Source of the DNA: Aromatoleum buckelii
GTDB taxonomy: Bacteria > Pseudomonadota > Gammaproteobacteria > Burkholderiales > Rhodocyclaceae
Direction: 5' to 3'
NCBI RefSeq assembly: GCF_012910785.2
Contig: NZ_WTVH02000008.1
Span: 496,001-560,000 of the forward strand
Length of the DNA: 64,000 nt
Shown here one piece after another: positions 8,563 through 17,205 of this stretch (within the stretch, counting starts at the first letter, position 1; every line of letters begins with the position of its first letter). The translations under genes and the position numbers were made by a program. The notes under the pieces were generated by a model that saw nothing but the letters and a program-made list of their open reading frames with translations, did no database searches and was not told where the DNA came from.

Positions 8563-8935
8563 TGCAGTTCTCCTGAAAAAGTGGATGAAGAAGCCGGAGG
8601 GCCTTTCGAGCATGCATCGGTTGCGCTCGTCCTTTCCATAGCAAGGGTTACGCCAGTTCCGAGTCGCTTGTCTCTTGATCGATAAGTCGTTGAACTTTGA
8701 AATAAAAATCGAAAGCAGCTTCCGGGGTGATGGAGGCCGAAAGGCCAAGTGTCGGGTCATGTCGAACATCCTCCGCTGCCGAGTGTTCGTGCCATCCGCT
8801 GCCTGAATTGCTATTCGCCGACTCTGAGCGGGACGTCGGGGCGTTGGCAAGGCGCCCGGCGTCTGCCCGCACCGCCGCTTTGCGCATACAGTAGCGATTC
8901 GAACGCCCGTTCCGGGCCCGTCGTGGAGAATCGAC
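8563..8935. other. Divergent intergenic region, AT-richer than surroundings
   Basis: About 370 bases separate the small peptide gene (minus) from ilvA (plus). The part around 8670-8720 (AAATAAAAATCGAAAG and neighbours) is distinctly AT-rich for this genome, which suits a promoter region or acquired DNA. The minus-strand frame upstream of the peptide ATG stays open, but it lacks codon bias and a ribosome site. I see no further gene. Confidence 0.4.
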
Positions 8936-10177
8936 ATGGCGTCCATCCCGGTGCCGCTCGCACTGCCCGATCTCGTCGCCGCACGCGAACGCATCCGCGA
9001 CGCGGTCGTTCGTACCGGCCAGTGGCAGAACGACGCGCTGTCCGACGAGCTCGGCATGCCGCTGCAACTGAAGCTCGAAAACATGCAGCGCACCGGCTCG
9101 TTCAAGCTGCGCGGCGCGACGCACAAGATCGGCCGCCTGCTGGAAGGCGGTGCCCAGCCGGCCGGCGTCGTCGCGGCATCGGCCGGCAACCACGCGCAGG
9201 GCGTTGCGCGCGCGGCTGCGCGGGTCGGCCTCGGTGCGGTCGTCGTGATGCCGGCGAACGCGCCGCTGACGAAGATCCAGGCGTGCCGCAAGCTTGGCGC
9301 CGACGTGCGCCTCGTTGGCGACACGCTCGAAGCCGCCAGCGACGAGGCGCGCCGGCTCGCCGACGGCGAAGGGCTGGCGCTGATCCCTCCGTACGACGAC
9401 TGGGACGTGATCGCCGGCCAGGCGAGCTGCGGCCTGGAGATGCTCGAAGACGCGCCGGACATGACGGTCGCGATCGTGCCGCTCGGCGGCGGCGGGCTGA
9501 TCTCCGGCGTCGCGCTGGCGCTGAAGCTGCAGAATCCGGCGATCCGCGTCATCGGCGTGCAGACCGACGCGGTCGCGCCGTGGCGCCATTTCCTGCGCGA
9601 CGGCACGCTCGAAGCGGTGCCCGCGGGCGCCCACACGATTGCCGACGGCATCAAGGTGAAGCGCCCCGGGATGCTGACGCGGCAGGTGATCGCGCGCCAC
9701 GTCGACGACATCGTCACCGTCGACGACAACGCGATCGCCGAGGCGATCGTCACGCTGCTCGAGCGCACGCGCACGATCGGCGAAGGCGCGGGCGTGGTCG
9801 GGCTCGCGGCGCTTTTGCAGCGCAAGGTCCACCTCGCGCCCGACGACCGCGCAGTGGTCGTGATTTCGGGCGGCAACGTCGATATGACACTCGTCGGCCG
9901 TTCGATCGACTACGGCCTCGCGTCCAGCGGGCGGCTGATGAGCGTCGCGGTGATGATTTCCGATGCGCCGGGCCAGTTGCTCGCGCTGCTGGCGGCGGTC
10001 GCCGGGCTCGGCATGAACGTGCGCCATGTCGAGCACCGCCGCGGCGAACTCCACGTCGCAGTCGGCATGACCGAAGTGATCCTGCAGATCGAGACGCGCG
10101 ATGCGGAGCACCAGCACGCGCTGCTGACGCACTTCGCCGCCCAGGGCCTTGCGGTGCGCAACCTGCTCGCGGGCTGA
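8936..10177 (+). CDS. ilvA: Threonine ammonia-lyase with C-terminal ACT domain
   Basis: This 413-residue PLP enzyme deaminates threonine to 2-oxobutanoate, either for isoleucine synthesis or threonine catabolism. The PLP lysine is Lys57 in GSFKLRGA. The phosphate-binding loop is LGGGGLISG (about residues 182-190), and SAGNHAQG is also present. The last 80 residues form one ACT-like domain ([20 protein letters not shown]), so it is the single-ACT form, shorter than E. coli IlvA (514) and longer than TdcB (329). No other branched-chain amino acid gene is near. The tdcB name would also be acceptable. Confidence 0.93.
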   Translation: MASIPVPLALPDLVAARERIRDAVVRTGQWQNDALSDELGMPLQLKLENMQRTGSFKLRGATHKIGRLLEGGAQPAGVVAASAGNHAQGVARAAARVGLGAVVVMPANAPLTKIQACRKLGADVRLVGDTLEAASDEARRLADGEGLALIPPYDDWDVIAGQASCGLEMLEDAPDMTVAIVPLGGGGLISGVALALKLQNPAIRVIGVQTDAVAPWRHFLRDGTLEAVPAGAHTIADGIKVKRPGMLTRQVIARHVDDIVTVDDNAIAEAIVTLLERTRTIGEGAGVVGLAALLQRKVHLAPDDRAVVVISGGNVDMTLVGRSIDYGLASSGRLMSVAVMISDAPGQLLALLAAVAGLGMNVRHVEHRRGELHVAVGMTEVILQIETRDAEHQHALLTHFAAQGLAVRNLLAG

Positions 10178-10259
10178 CGTCCGCAACCGGATTCGCCGGC
10201 AGGCCGGCCGCGCCGCTGCTAGAATCGCGGCTTTCCCCTTGCCGCTACAGGATATCGCC

Positions 10260-10871
10260 GTGCAGATCGTCTGTCTCGACCTCGAAGGTGTGCTGGTTCC
10301 CGAAATCTGGATCGAATTCGCCGAGCGTACCGGCATTCCCGAACTGCGTCGCACGACTCGCGACGAGCCGGACTACGACACGCTGATGAAGTACCGGCTG
10401 AACATTCTCGCCGAGCGCAGGCTCGGCCTGCCGGACATCCAGGAAGTCATCTCCAGCATGGGACCGATGGCCGGCGCGCGCGAATTCCTCGACGCGCTGC
10501 GCGAACGCTACCAGGTCGTGATCCTGTCCGACACGTTCCAGGAGTTCGCGAAGCCGCTGATGAAGCAGCTCGGCTGGCCGACGCTGCTGTGCCATCGCCT
10601 CGAAGCCGATGCGAACGGCGTGCTCGTTAACTACCACCTGCGCATGCCGGACCAGAAGCGCGAAGCGGTCAAGCGCTTCAAGGAGCTGAACCTGACGGTG
10701 GTCGCTGCCGGCGATTCGTACAACGACACCGCGATGTTGGGTGAAGCGCACGGCGGCATCCTGTTCCATCCGCCGGAGAACGTCATCCGCGAATTCCCGC
10801 AGTTTCCGGTGACGCGCAACTACGCCGAGCTGCGCCGCGAGATCGACAAGGCTTTCGCCCGCGTCGCCTGA
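10260..10871 (+). CDS. thrH: Bifunctional phosphoserine phosphatase/homoserine phosphotransferase
   Basis: This 203-residue HAD-superfamily protein of the ThrH type can dephosphorylate phosphoserine and transfer the phosphate to homoserine. The HAD motif I is CLDLEGVLVPE at residues 5-15 (nucleophile Asp7; the Glu at position 9 is the ThrH variation), motif II is around ILSDTFQEF, and motif III/IV is GDSYNDTAML (about residues 151-160). The start is a GTG at 10260, chosen because the product then begins MQIVCLDLEG, matching ThrH proteins of about 205 residues. It lies 82 bases after ilvA, linking two threonine/serine-related genes. Confidence 0.92.
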   Translation: MQIVCLDLEGVLVPEIWIEFAERTGIPELRRTTRDEPDYDTLMKYRLNILAERRLGLPDIQEVISSMGPMAGAREFLDALRERYQVVILSDTFQEFAKPLMKQLGWPTLLCHRLEADANGVLVNYHLRMPDQKREAVKRFKELNLTVVAAGDSYNDTAMLGEAHGGILFHPPENVIREFPQFPVTRNYAELRREIDKAFARVA

Positions 10872-10884
10872 CCGAGGCCTCGTC

Positions 10885-11760
10885 ATGCACCGCGACCGCC
10901 ATTTCACGCTGTCCGCGTCCTGCCCCGACCGCGTCGGCATCGTCGCGCGGGTGTCGGGCTTCATCGCCGAGCATCGCGGCTGGATTCTCGAGACTTCGCT
11001 GCACGCCGAGCCTCCTGCCGACGGCGAGGCGCTCGGGCGCTATTTCATGCGCATCGAGATCAGGGCTTCGTCGCTGCCGTTTCACCTCGCCGAGTTCCGC
11101 GAGCGTTTTCGTCCGCTCGCCGACGAGCTCGAGATGGACTGGACGATCACCGATTCGGCGGTCAAAAAACGCGTCGTCGTGCTGGTGTCGAAGCAGGAGC
11201 ACTGCCTTTACGATCTGCTCGCGCGCTGGCAGTCGAAGGAACTGGACATCGAGATCCCGTGCGTGATCTCGAATCACGACACGTTCCGCGGCCTCGTCGA
11301 GTGGCACGGCATCCCGTTCCACCACGTGCCGGTGAACGCCGACAACAAGGCGCAGGCCTACGCCGAAGTGGGGCGCATTTTCGAGGAAGTGCGCGGCGAG
11401 ACGATGGTGCTCGCGCGCTACATGCAGGTGCTGTCGCCGCAGCTGTGCGCGGCGTACGCGGGGCGCATCATCAACATCCACCACAGTTTCCTGCCGAGCT
11501 TCGTCGGCGCGAAACCGTATCACCAGGCGTGGGCGAAAGGCGTCAAGCTGATCGGCGCGACCTGCCACTACGTGACTGCGGACCTCGACCAGGGGCCGAT
11601 CATCGACCAGGACGTGATCCGCATCGACCATTCCGATTCGGTCGAGGACATGGTCCGCTACGGCAAGGACATCGAAAAGATGGTCCTCGCGCGCGGCCTG
11701 CGCTACCACCTCGAAGGCCGCGTGTTGGTGCATCGCAACAAGACAATCGTGTTCCGCTGA
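10885..11760 (+). CDS. purU: Formyltetrahydrofolate deformylase
   Basis: This 291-residue enzyme hydrolyses 10-formyltetrahydrofolate to formate and tetrahydrofolate, balancing one-carbon pools and feeding formate to purine synthesis. An N-terminal ACT domain (about residues 1-90, SASCPDRVGIVARVSGFIAE) precedes the formyltransferase domain. The catalytic Asn/His lie in INIHHSFLPSF (about 196-206) and the Asp in TADLDQGPIIDQD (about 231-243). The gene starts 13 bases after thrH, so the two are likely co-transcribed. Confidence 0.95.
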   Translation: MHRDRHFTLSASCPDRVGIVARVSGFIAEHRGWILETSLHAEPPADGEALGRYFMRIEIRASSLPFHLAEFRERFRPLADELEMDWTITDSAVKKRVVVLVSKQEHCLYDLLARWQSKELDIEIPCVISNHDTFRGLVEWHGIPFHHVPVNADNKAQAYAEVGRIFEEVRGETMVLARYMQVLSPQLCAAYAGRIINIHHSFLPSFVGAKPYHQAWAKGVKLIGATCHYVTADLDQGPIIDQDVIRIDHSDSVEDMVRYGKDIEKMVLARGLRYHLEGRVLVHRNKTIVFR

Positions 11761-11843
11761 CGGCCGCGGGGCGCCACGAAGCTCGCGCGGAGCTTCGCGG
11801 TGGCGTAGCATTGCGGCCCTTTTCCGACCGGCTGCATCCGCTT

Positions 11844-13106
11844 ATGGGCAAAACCTCCGCACGGGCCTGCGGCGTCGATTTCGGCACCTCCAACTCCACG
11901 GTCGGCTGGCTGCGGCCCGGCGTCCCGGCACTGCTCGAACTCGAGGACGGCAAGCCCACGCTGCCGTCCGCGGTGTTCTTCAATGCCGACGAGGAGACGA
12001 CGTACTACGGCCGCGCCGCGCTCGCCGAATACCTCGAAGGCTACGAAGGCCGCCTGATGCGCTCGCTGAAGAGCCTCCTGGGCAGCAGCCTGATGGACGG
12101 CCAGACCGAAGTGCATGGGCGCGCATTGCCGTTCCGCGATCTCCTCGCGAGCTTCCTCGGCGAACTGAAGGCACGCGCCGAAGCGGCGGCGGGACGAAGC
12201 TTCACGCAGGCCGTGTTCGGCCGGCCGGTGCATTTCGTCGATGACGACGAGCGCGCCGACCGCAAGGCGCAGGACACGCTCGAGGCGATCGCACGGCAGG
12301 CGGGTTTTCGCGACGTCAGCTTCCAGTTCGAGCCGATCGGCGCGGCGCTGCATTACGAGACCGGCCTCGAACGCGAGGAGCTGGTGTTGATCGCCGACAT
12401 TGGCGGGGGCACCGCGGACTTCTCGCTCGTACGACTGTCGCCAGCGCGCGCCGGGCGCGACGAGCGCCGCGAGGACTTGCTCGGCAACGCCGGCGTACAC
12501 GTCGGCGGCACCGATTTCGACCGCGCGCTGAGCCTCGAATGCGTGATGCCGCTGCTCGGCTATCGCGGCCGGATGAAGAACGGCGCCGAAGTGCCGTCGA
12601 GCCTGTTCTTCCAGCTCGCGACGTGGCACACGATCAATTTCGCCTACACACGGCAGGCGTGGGCCGACCTGCAGCACATCTATCGCGATGCGGTCGCGCG
12701 TACGGAGCTCGACCGCCTGTCACGGCTCGTCAGCCGGCGCGAAGGGCACTGGCTCGCGCTGCAGGTCGAGCAGGCGAAGATCGAGCTGTCGCAGGCGCCG
12801 GTCACTGCGCTGCAGCTCGACCGGCTTGAACCCGGACTCGTGCACGAGATCGGCCGCGAAGCTTTCGCCCGGGCGACGACGGCGCTCGTCGAGCGAGTCG
12901 CAGCGGCGGTGGCGGGCCTGCTGACCGATGCGGGGGTCGCGCGCGAGCGTGTCGATACGATCTATTTCACGGGCGGCGCGAGCGGCGTCCCGCAGTTGCG
13001 CGCACGCATCGCGGCCGAGCTGCCCGCCGCGCGCAGTGTCGAAGGGGACCTTTACGGCAGCATCGGCAGCGGGCTCGCGGTCGAGGCGGCACGCCGCTAC
13101 GGGTGA
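11844..13106 (+). CDS. yegD: Hsp70-family chaperone-like ATPase, YegD type
   Basis: This 420-residue protein consists of the actin-like ATPase fold of Hsp70 with no full substrate-binding domain. Phosphate 1 loop GVDFGTSNSTVGW is at residues 10-22, phosphate 2 loop IADIGGGTADFSL at about 182-194, and the adenosine motif TGGASGVPQL at about 375-384. Length and the VHVGGTDFDRALS segment match E. coli YegD (450), a stand-alone Hsp70 relative of unknown client. No DnaJ or GrpE gene is adjacent. It is 83 bases after purU and ends before a cspA-linked terminator. Confidence 0.9.
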   Translation: MGKTSARACGVDFGTSNSTVGWLRPGVPALLELEDGKPTLPSAVFFNADEETTYYGRAALAEYLEGYEGRLMRSLKSLLGSSLMDGQTEVHGRALPFRDLLASFLGELKARAEAAAGRSFTQAVFGRPVHFVDDDERADRKAQDTLEAIARQAGFRDVSFQFEPIGAALHYETGLEREELVLIADIGGGTADFSLVRLSPARAGRDERREDLLGNAGVHVGGTDFDRALSLECVMPLLGYRGRMKNGAEVPSSLFFQLATWHTINFAYTRQAWADLQHIYRDAVARTELDRLSRLVSRREGHWLALQVEQAKIELSQAPVTALQLDRLEPGLVHEIGREAFARATTALVERVAAAVAGLLTDAGVARERVDTIYFTGGASGVPQLRARIAAELPAARSVEGDLYGSIGSGLAVEAARRYG

Positions 13107-13132
13107 ACAGCGGAACTCCGGACCCGCAAAAG

Positions 13133-13158
13133 CAAAAAGCCCGGCAATGCCGGGCTTT
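13133..13158 (-). terminator. Rho-independent terminator of the cold shock gene
   Basis: A perfect 10-base inverted repeat, AAAGCCCGGC and GCCGGGCTTT, flanks a 3-base loop (13136-13158). On the minus strand it is followed by a T-rich stretch (complement of the A run 13128-13138). It lies 60 bases past the cspA stop and 30 bases past the convergent yegD stop. Confidence 0.85.
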
Positions 13159-13217
13159 GACTCGCTGCGCGGGCCGTGCGGTTTAGCGGACGGCTGCGCG
13201 AGAGATCGACTCGAGGA

Positions 13218-13421
13218 TCAGAGCGGGCGGATGTTGCCTGCCTGCTTGCCCTTCGGGCCCGACGTCTCGTCGTACTGAACTTTCTGACCTTCGGTCAGGC
13301 TCTTGAAGCCCGAACCCTGGATCGCGGAGAAGTGTGCGAACAGATCTTCACCGCCGTTGTCCGGCGTGATGAACCCGAAGCCCTTGGAGTCATTGAACCA
13401 CTTAACAGTACCAGTTGCCAT
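13218..13421 (-). CDS. cspA: Cold shock domain RNA chaperone
   Basis: This 67-residue single cold-shock-domain protein melts RNA secondary structure. RNP1 KGFGFI is at residues 13-18 and RNP2 DLFAHF at 26-31; [14 protein letters not shown] is typical of the family. The ATG at 13421 has a GGGA site about nine bases upstream. A long leader (over 150 bases) without another gene precedes it, as in cold-inducible csp mRNAs. Whether this copy is cold-induced or constitutive cannot be read from sequence. Confidence 0.97.
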   Translation of the reverse strand: MATGTVKWFNDSKGFGFITPDNGGEDLFAHFSAIQGSGFKSLTEGQKVQYDETSGPKGKQAGNIRPL

Positions 13422-13788
13422 TTCGAAAAATCCCAAATCAAAGTTAATGAAGGGCGTTTGCCCGGAAGTGCGGCAATCGAGATCGGGGAAAGACGAACTG
13501 AGTACCCAAAGGCCGTCGAGCACGAAAAACCACGCGATTGCAGATGCGCATGCGCAGTCTGGTGAAAAACCGACGCGCGGTCAAGGGCTGAAATGGATTG
13601 TCACGCTCATCCCGGGGGTTTATAGGGGATTGCCGGTATGGGCAGTGGCAATGTCATACTGTCTGGCCGGTAATTTTGCCGCTCGCAAAGCCTTTCCCGG
13701 CAGCCGCTTGTGCCCCCGAAAGTTGCCGCGCCGAACGTCGCCGATGGCAGAATCCGCCCACTCCGGATCCACGATGGTGCAGGGTGGC
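13422..13788. other. Divergent intergenic region with long csp leader
   Basis: About 370 bases lie between cspA (minus) and the MFS gene (plus). The cspA side probably encodes a structured 5' UTR. A TATAAA hexamer on the minus strand (13619-13624) could be its -10 box, giving a leader near 190 nucleotides, but I see no good -35 match at the right spacing. The in-frame codons upstream of the MFS start show no ribosome site as good as the chosen one. Confidence 0.45.
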
Positions 13789-15126
13789 ATGAGTTCCCAA
13801 TTCAGACTGATGAGCGAGCGGCGCTTCCTGCCGTTTTTCATCACGCAGTTTCTCGGCGCGTACAACGACAACCTGTACAAGAACGCCCTGGTCGTGCTGA
13901 TGACCTTCGAAGCCGCGCGCTTCACGACGATCGCGCCGGGCGTGCTGGTGAACCTTGCTGCCGGGATTTTCATCCTGCCGTTCTTTCTGTTCTCGGCAAC
14001 AGCGGGCCAATGCGCCGACAAGTTCGAGAAAAGTCGGCTCATCCGCTGGACGAAGCTGCTCGAAATCCTCGTCATGGCGCTCGCGGCGCTGGCGTTCGCG
14101 CTCGAATCGCTGCCGTTGATGCTCGGCGCGCTGTTTCTGATGGGCGCGCAGTCGGCCCTGTTCGGGCCGGTGAAATACGCGATCCTGCCGGTGCACCTGC
14201 GCGAGGACGAACTGGTCGGCGGCAATGCGCTCGTCGAGTCGGGCACGTTCGTCGCGATCCTCGTCGGGACAATCGCCGGCGGAGTGACGATCAGCCTCCC
14301 GGGTGGCCCGCTATGGGTGTCGGTCGCGGCGCTGTCGGTCGCAGGGCTCGGCTACGCGGCAAGCCGGGCGATTCCGGTCGCGCCGGCGGCCGATCCGGGG
14401 CTGCGCATCAACTGGAACCCGCTGACCGAAACCTGGCGCAACCTCCGTTTCACTCGCGAGGACCGCACCGTGTTCCCGGCGGTGCTCGCGATCTCGTGGT
14501 TCTGGTTCTACGGCGCGCTGCTGCTGTCGCAGTTCCCCGGCTACGCGAAAGACGTCCTCGGGGGTGACGAACACGCGGTGACGCTGCTGCTCGCAGTGTT
14601 CTCAATCGGCATCGGCATCGGTTCGCTGATGTGCGAGCGGCTCTCCGGCAAGCACCTCGAACCCGGCCTCGTGCCGTTCGGCTCGATCGGGCTGAGCCTG
14701 TTCGCGTTCGACCTGTGGTGGGCAAGCCCGGTACTTGCGGCGGGCAGCGCGCCGCTGCCGTTGGCCGCGGTGCTCGCCGATGCCGCGACGTGGCGGGTGC
14801 TCGTCGATCTGCTGTTGATCGCAGTGTTCGGCGGTTTTTTCATCGTCCCGCTCTACACGCTCGTCCAGGCCCGCTCCGCGGCCGCTCACCGCTCGCGCGT
14901 CATCGCCGGCCTCAACATCCTCAATGCGCTGTTCATGGTCGCCGCCGCCGGCATGGGCGCGGGGCTGCTCGCGGCCGGCCTGTCGGTGCCGCAGCTGATC
15001 CTCGTCGGGGCGCTGCTCAACGCGGCGGCGGGGCTTTTTCTCTGCGTCCGGGCGCCGGAGTTCCCGCGGCGCTTCGCCGCCTGGCTGCGCGGCGCGGCGG
15101 CCAAGCGCCCCGGCGATGCCCGCTGA
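13789..15126 (+). CDS. lplT: MFS transporter, lysophospholipid transporter LplT-like
   Basis: This inner-membrane protein of about 445 residues has 11-12 hydrophobic segments. The N-terminus (FLPFFITQFLGAYNDNLYKN) and the QSALFGPVKYAILP loop are diagnostic of the LplT subfamily of MFS, which flips lysophosphatidylethanolamine inward. In many bacteria it is fused or linked to the acyltransferase/ligase Aas; here no acyltransferase follows, so the symbol is provisional. The start at 13789 was chosen for its AGGG site; ATGs at 13744 and 13774 would add 15 and 5 residues. It converges on the next gene with a 9-base gap. Confidence 0.85.
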   Translation: MSSQFRLMSERRFLPFFITQFLGAYNDNLYKNALVVLMTFEAARFTTIAPGVLVNLAAGIFILPFFLFSATAGQCADKFEKSRLIRWTKLLEILVMALAALAFALESLPLMLGALFLMGAQSALFGPVKYAILPVHLREDELVGGNALVESGTFVAILVGTIAGGVTISLPGGPLWVSVAALSVAGLGYAASRAIPVAPAADPGLRINWNPLTETWRNLRFTREDRTVFPAVLAISWFWFYGALLLSQFPGYAKDVLGGDEHAVTLLLAVFSIGIGIGSLMCERLSGKHLEPGLVPFGSIGLSLFAFDLWWASPVLAAGSAPLPLAAVLADAATWRVLVDLLLIAVFGGFFIVPLYTLVQARSAAAHRSRVIAGLNILNALFMVAAAGMGAGLLAAGLSVPQLILVGALLNAAAGLFLCVRAPEFPRRFAAWLRGAAAKRPGDAR

Positions 15127-15135
15127 CGGCCCGGC

Positions 15136-16014
15136 TCAGTCGCGCAGCAGGAAGTTTTCGAGCGCCGCAGCGACCTGCTCCGGCTGGTCGTGCTGGAGAT
15201 TGTGCCCGGCGTCGGTCACGGTGGTGACCCGCACGTCGGCGAAACACGCGAGCCGCTGCCGGTAGTCGTCCGAAGTCGCCGGGAACCGATCGAGGACATA
15301 GCCCTCGTCCGAGATCAGCAGCAGCACCGGCGCCGTGATCGCGCGCCAAGAGGCCAGCGTGTCGTCGAGGCGGTACGGTGCAGGCGCGGCGGTCTTGTGC
15401 CAGGGGTCGCAGGCCATTTCGACCTCCCCGTCAGGCAGGACGCGGCTGACGTTTCGCGCGAGGAACGCGGCACGCTCTTCCGTCAGCCGCGGGTTGGCCT
15501 GCTGCAGGCGGCGCGCCAGAGCATCGTGATCCGCGTAGCGTCGTAACTGCGGGTCGGCCAGCACGGCGTCGAGCCACTGGGCGAGACGCGTCGGCGCTTC
15601 GTCGGCGCTGCCGTCCTTGAGGCCGAGAACGTCGAGCATCGCCACCTGCGACACGCGTTGCGGCCGCGCGCCCGCGTACACGCCGGCGATGTTGCCGCCC
15701 ATGCTGTGGCCGACGAGGCGCACCGGGCGGTCAGGCGAATAATGCCCGAGCAGGGCGTCGAGATCGGCGTAGTAATCGGGAAACCAGTACGGCCGGCGCA
15801 GCCACTCGCTCGCGCCGTAGCCTCGCCAGTCGGGCGCGATGACGTGCCAGTCCTGCGCGAGCGCGGCGACGACAAACTGGAATGTCGCCGAGTTGTCCAT
15901 CCAGCCGTGCAGGAAGAACACCGGCGGCGCAGCCGCGGCGCCCCAGTGCCGGACGTTGTAGCGCAGCCCGCGCACATCGAGCTGCTCGCATCGGGATTCG
16001 GGATTCGGTTTCAT
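15136..16014 (-). CDS. Alpha/beta-fold hydrolase
   Basis: This 292-residue cytosolic hydrolase has the oxyanion motif FFLHGWMDN (about residues 33-41), the nucleophile elbow GHSMGG with Ser104, an acid residue near LLISDEG, and the catalytic His in DAGHNLQHDQ near residue 273. The C-terminal signature and PDWRGYGASEW (61-71) resemble the esterase/epoxide hydrolase-like group. The substrate is unknown. It is followed downstream on the same strand by nothing co-oriented, and its upstream neighbour ends 64 bases away. Confidence 0.9.
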   Translation of the reverse strand: MKPNPESRCEQLDVRGLRYNVRHWGAAAAPPVFFLHGWMDNSATFQFVVAALAQDWHVIAPDWRGYGASEWLRRPYWFPDYYADLDALLGHYSPDRPVRLVGHSMGGNIAGVYAGARPQRVSQVAMLDVLGLKDGSADEAPTRLAQWLDAVLADPQLRRYADHDALARRLQQANPRLTEERAAFLARNVSRVLPDGEVEMACDPWHKTAAPAPYRLDDTLASWRAITAPVLLLISDEGYVLDRFPATSDDYRQRLACFADVRVTTVTDAGHNLQHDQPEQVAAALENFLLRD

Positions 16015-16078
16015 GACGGCAATGGTAGCAGCGCGCGGGCCGCGGTTGGCGCGGGCCGGCGCGCTGCAGCGACCGCCC

Positions 16079-17005
16079 TCAGGCGGCAGTGACTTCCCGC
16101 GCGGTCAGCGAATAGCGGAAAGTTGCCGGGTCGAGGCTGTCGAAGCGCGTTTCGCCGCTTTCGCCCTGCGGGTACATCAGGTAGGGCGCCTGCGGCCCGC
16201 TGCTGCCCGGCAGGCGCACGTCGTGGGCGAAGTTGTAGCCGAGCCAGTTCATTTCCCAGGCGCCGAAGAGCACCCGGCGCGCGGCGGCGACTTTCGGGTC
16301 GTCGAGCGCGAGGCCGACCGGCGGTTCCTCGAGCACGACCTTGCGCACGTCCGCCGGATCGACCGGTACCCAGCCGAACCGCTCGAGCCAGACTTCGGCA
16401 CGGCAATGCTGGGCTTTCGAGACGTCGCCGCTTTTGCCGAGGCTTTTGTAGCCAAAACGCGAGTCGGCGACGCGCACGCCATACACGTCGCGCGCCGGCA
16501 AGCCGGCGGCGCGCGCGAGCCCGACATAGAGGGCGTTCAGGTCCGCGCACTTGCCGGAAAGATCGCCCGTTTCGAGCATCGTGCGGATGTCACCGACGCC
16601 GCAGCCGCGGGTCTTCGGATTGCGGAAGGTGTTGTCGACGATCCAGTCGTAAATTGCCCGTGCACGCGCTTCGTCGCCGGTCGCGCCGCGCACGATCGAC
16701 TCTGCCGTGTCGCGCATCAGGCCGTCGGTCGGAATCAGCGCAGTGGCGCGGGTATACAGCGCGCGTTCGGCCGCCGGCAACTCGCGTGCGACGCCCGGGC
16801 GGGTGAAGTCGACGGCCCGGTCGCGGGTCGCGAAGCGGCTGACGACTTCGAGCAGCGGACTCGCGGTGCCGGCTGCCCATTCGGCCTGCAGCATCGCGGC
16901 GCCGTAGTCCGCTTCGGTGACGACGCGCATCGTGTCGGCATTGCCCTGCCACAGGTTGCCCATCGGGCGCATCCATTCAGGGTTGTCGATCGACGGCAAT
17001 GGCAC
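16079..17005 (-). CDS. Transglutaminase-like domain protein (body of an interrupted Tat-exported protein)
   Basis: The open part encodes 308 residues with a full transglutaminase-like triad: Cys153 in LSGKCADLNALYV, His200 in KAQHCRAEVWL and Asp216 in WVPVDPADV, so it keeps the look of a functional enzyme. The only in-frame start for this segment is a GTG at 17005 without a clear ribosome site. The reading frame continues upstream to an ATG at 17191 that encodes a Tat signal peptide, but a TAG codon at 17099-17101 separates the two. I infer a secreted protein broken by a nonsense change, unless there is readthrough or a sequencing error. It lies downstream of the TlpA-like gene on the same strand. 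Confidence 0.75.
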   Translation of the reverse strand: MPLPSIDNPEWMRPMGNLWQGNADTMRVVTEADYGAAMLQAEWAAGTASPLLEVVSRFATRDRAVDFTRPGVARELPAAERALYTRATALIPTDGLMRDTAESIVRGATGDEARARAIYDWIVDNTFRNPKTRGCGVGDIRTMLETGDLSGKCADLNALYVGLARAAGLPARDVYGVRVADSRFGYKSLGKSGDVSKAQHCRAEVWLERFGWVPVDPADVRKVVLEEPPVGLALDDPKVAAARRVLFGAWEMNWLGYNFAHDVRLPGSSGPQAPYLMYPQGESGETRFDSLDPATFRYSLTAREVTAA

Positions 17006-17098
17006 CCAAACGCGCGTCGAGTCGCCGCTCGTCGCGGGCTCGATACGGCTTGTCAGTTCGAAAACGCGCCAGCCGTTGGTCGGGTGCGGCGCGAAAGG

Positions 17099-17191
17099 CT
17101 ATGTCGTCGCCGAGCCGGCGGCGCGGCTCCAGGCCGGGAGCGCGAAGCTCGCGGTGAGGGTGGAGGTTCTGAGGAAGTTCCTGCGGTTCAT
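17099..17191 (-). pseudogene. Tat signal peptide fragment, 5' end of the transglutaminase gene cut off by amber codon
   Basis: From the ATG at 17191 the frame reads MNRRNFLRTSTLTASFALP and so on, a twin-arginine signal with hydrophobic core and an AWSRAAG cleavage area, then hits TAG as codon 31. Codons after the TAG continue in the same frame (PFAPHPTNGWRVFELTSRIE) into the transglutaminase domain without a gap. A CAGGA-like ribosome site lies upstream. The fragment alone would encode 30 residues. This is the expected 5' end of the gene annotated at 16079-17005. Confidence 0.7.
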
Positions 17192-17205
17192 GGCAATCGT
17201 CCTGA

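Noticed and set aside
8374-9876. A single 500-codon minus-strand protein covering the small peptide gene and part of ilvA
   Set aside because: Only its last 62 codons look real, with a strong ribosome site before the ATG at 8562; the rest is antisense to ilvA or AT-rich spacer.
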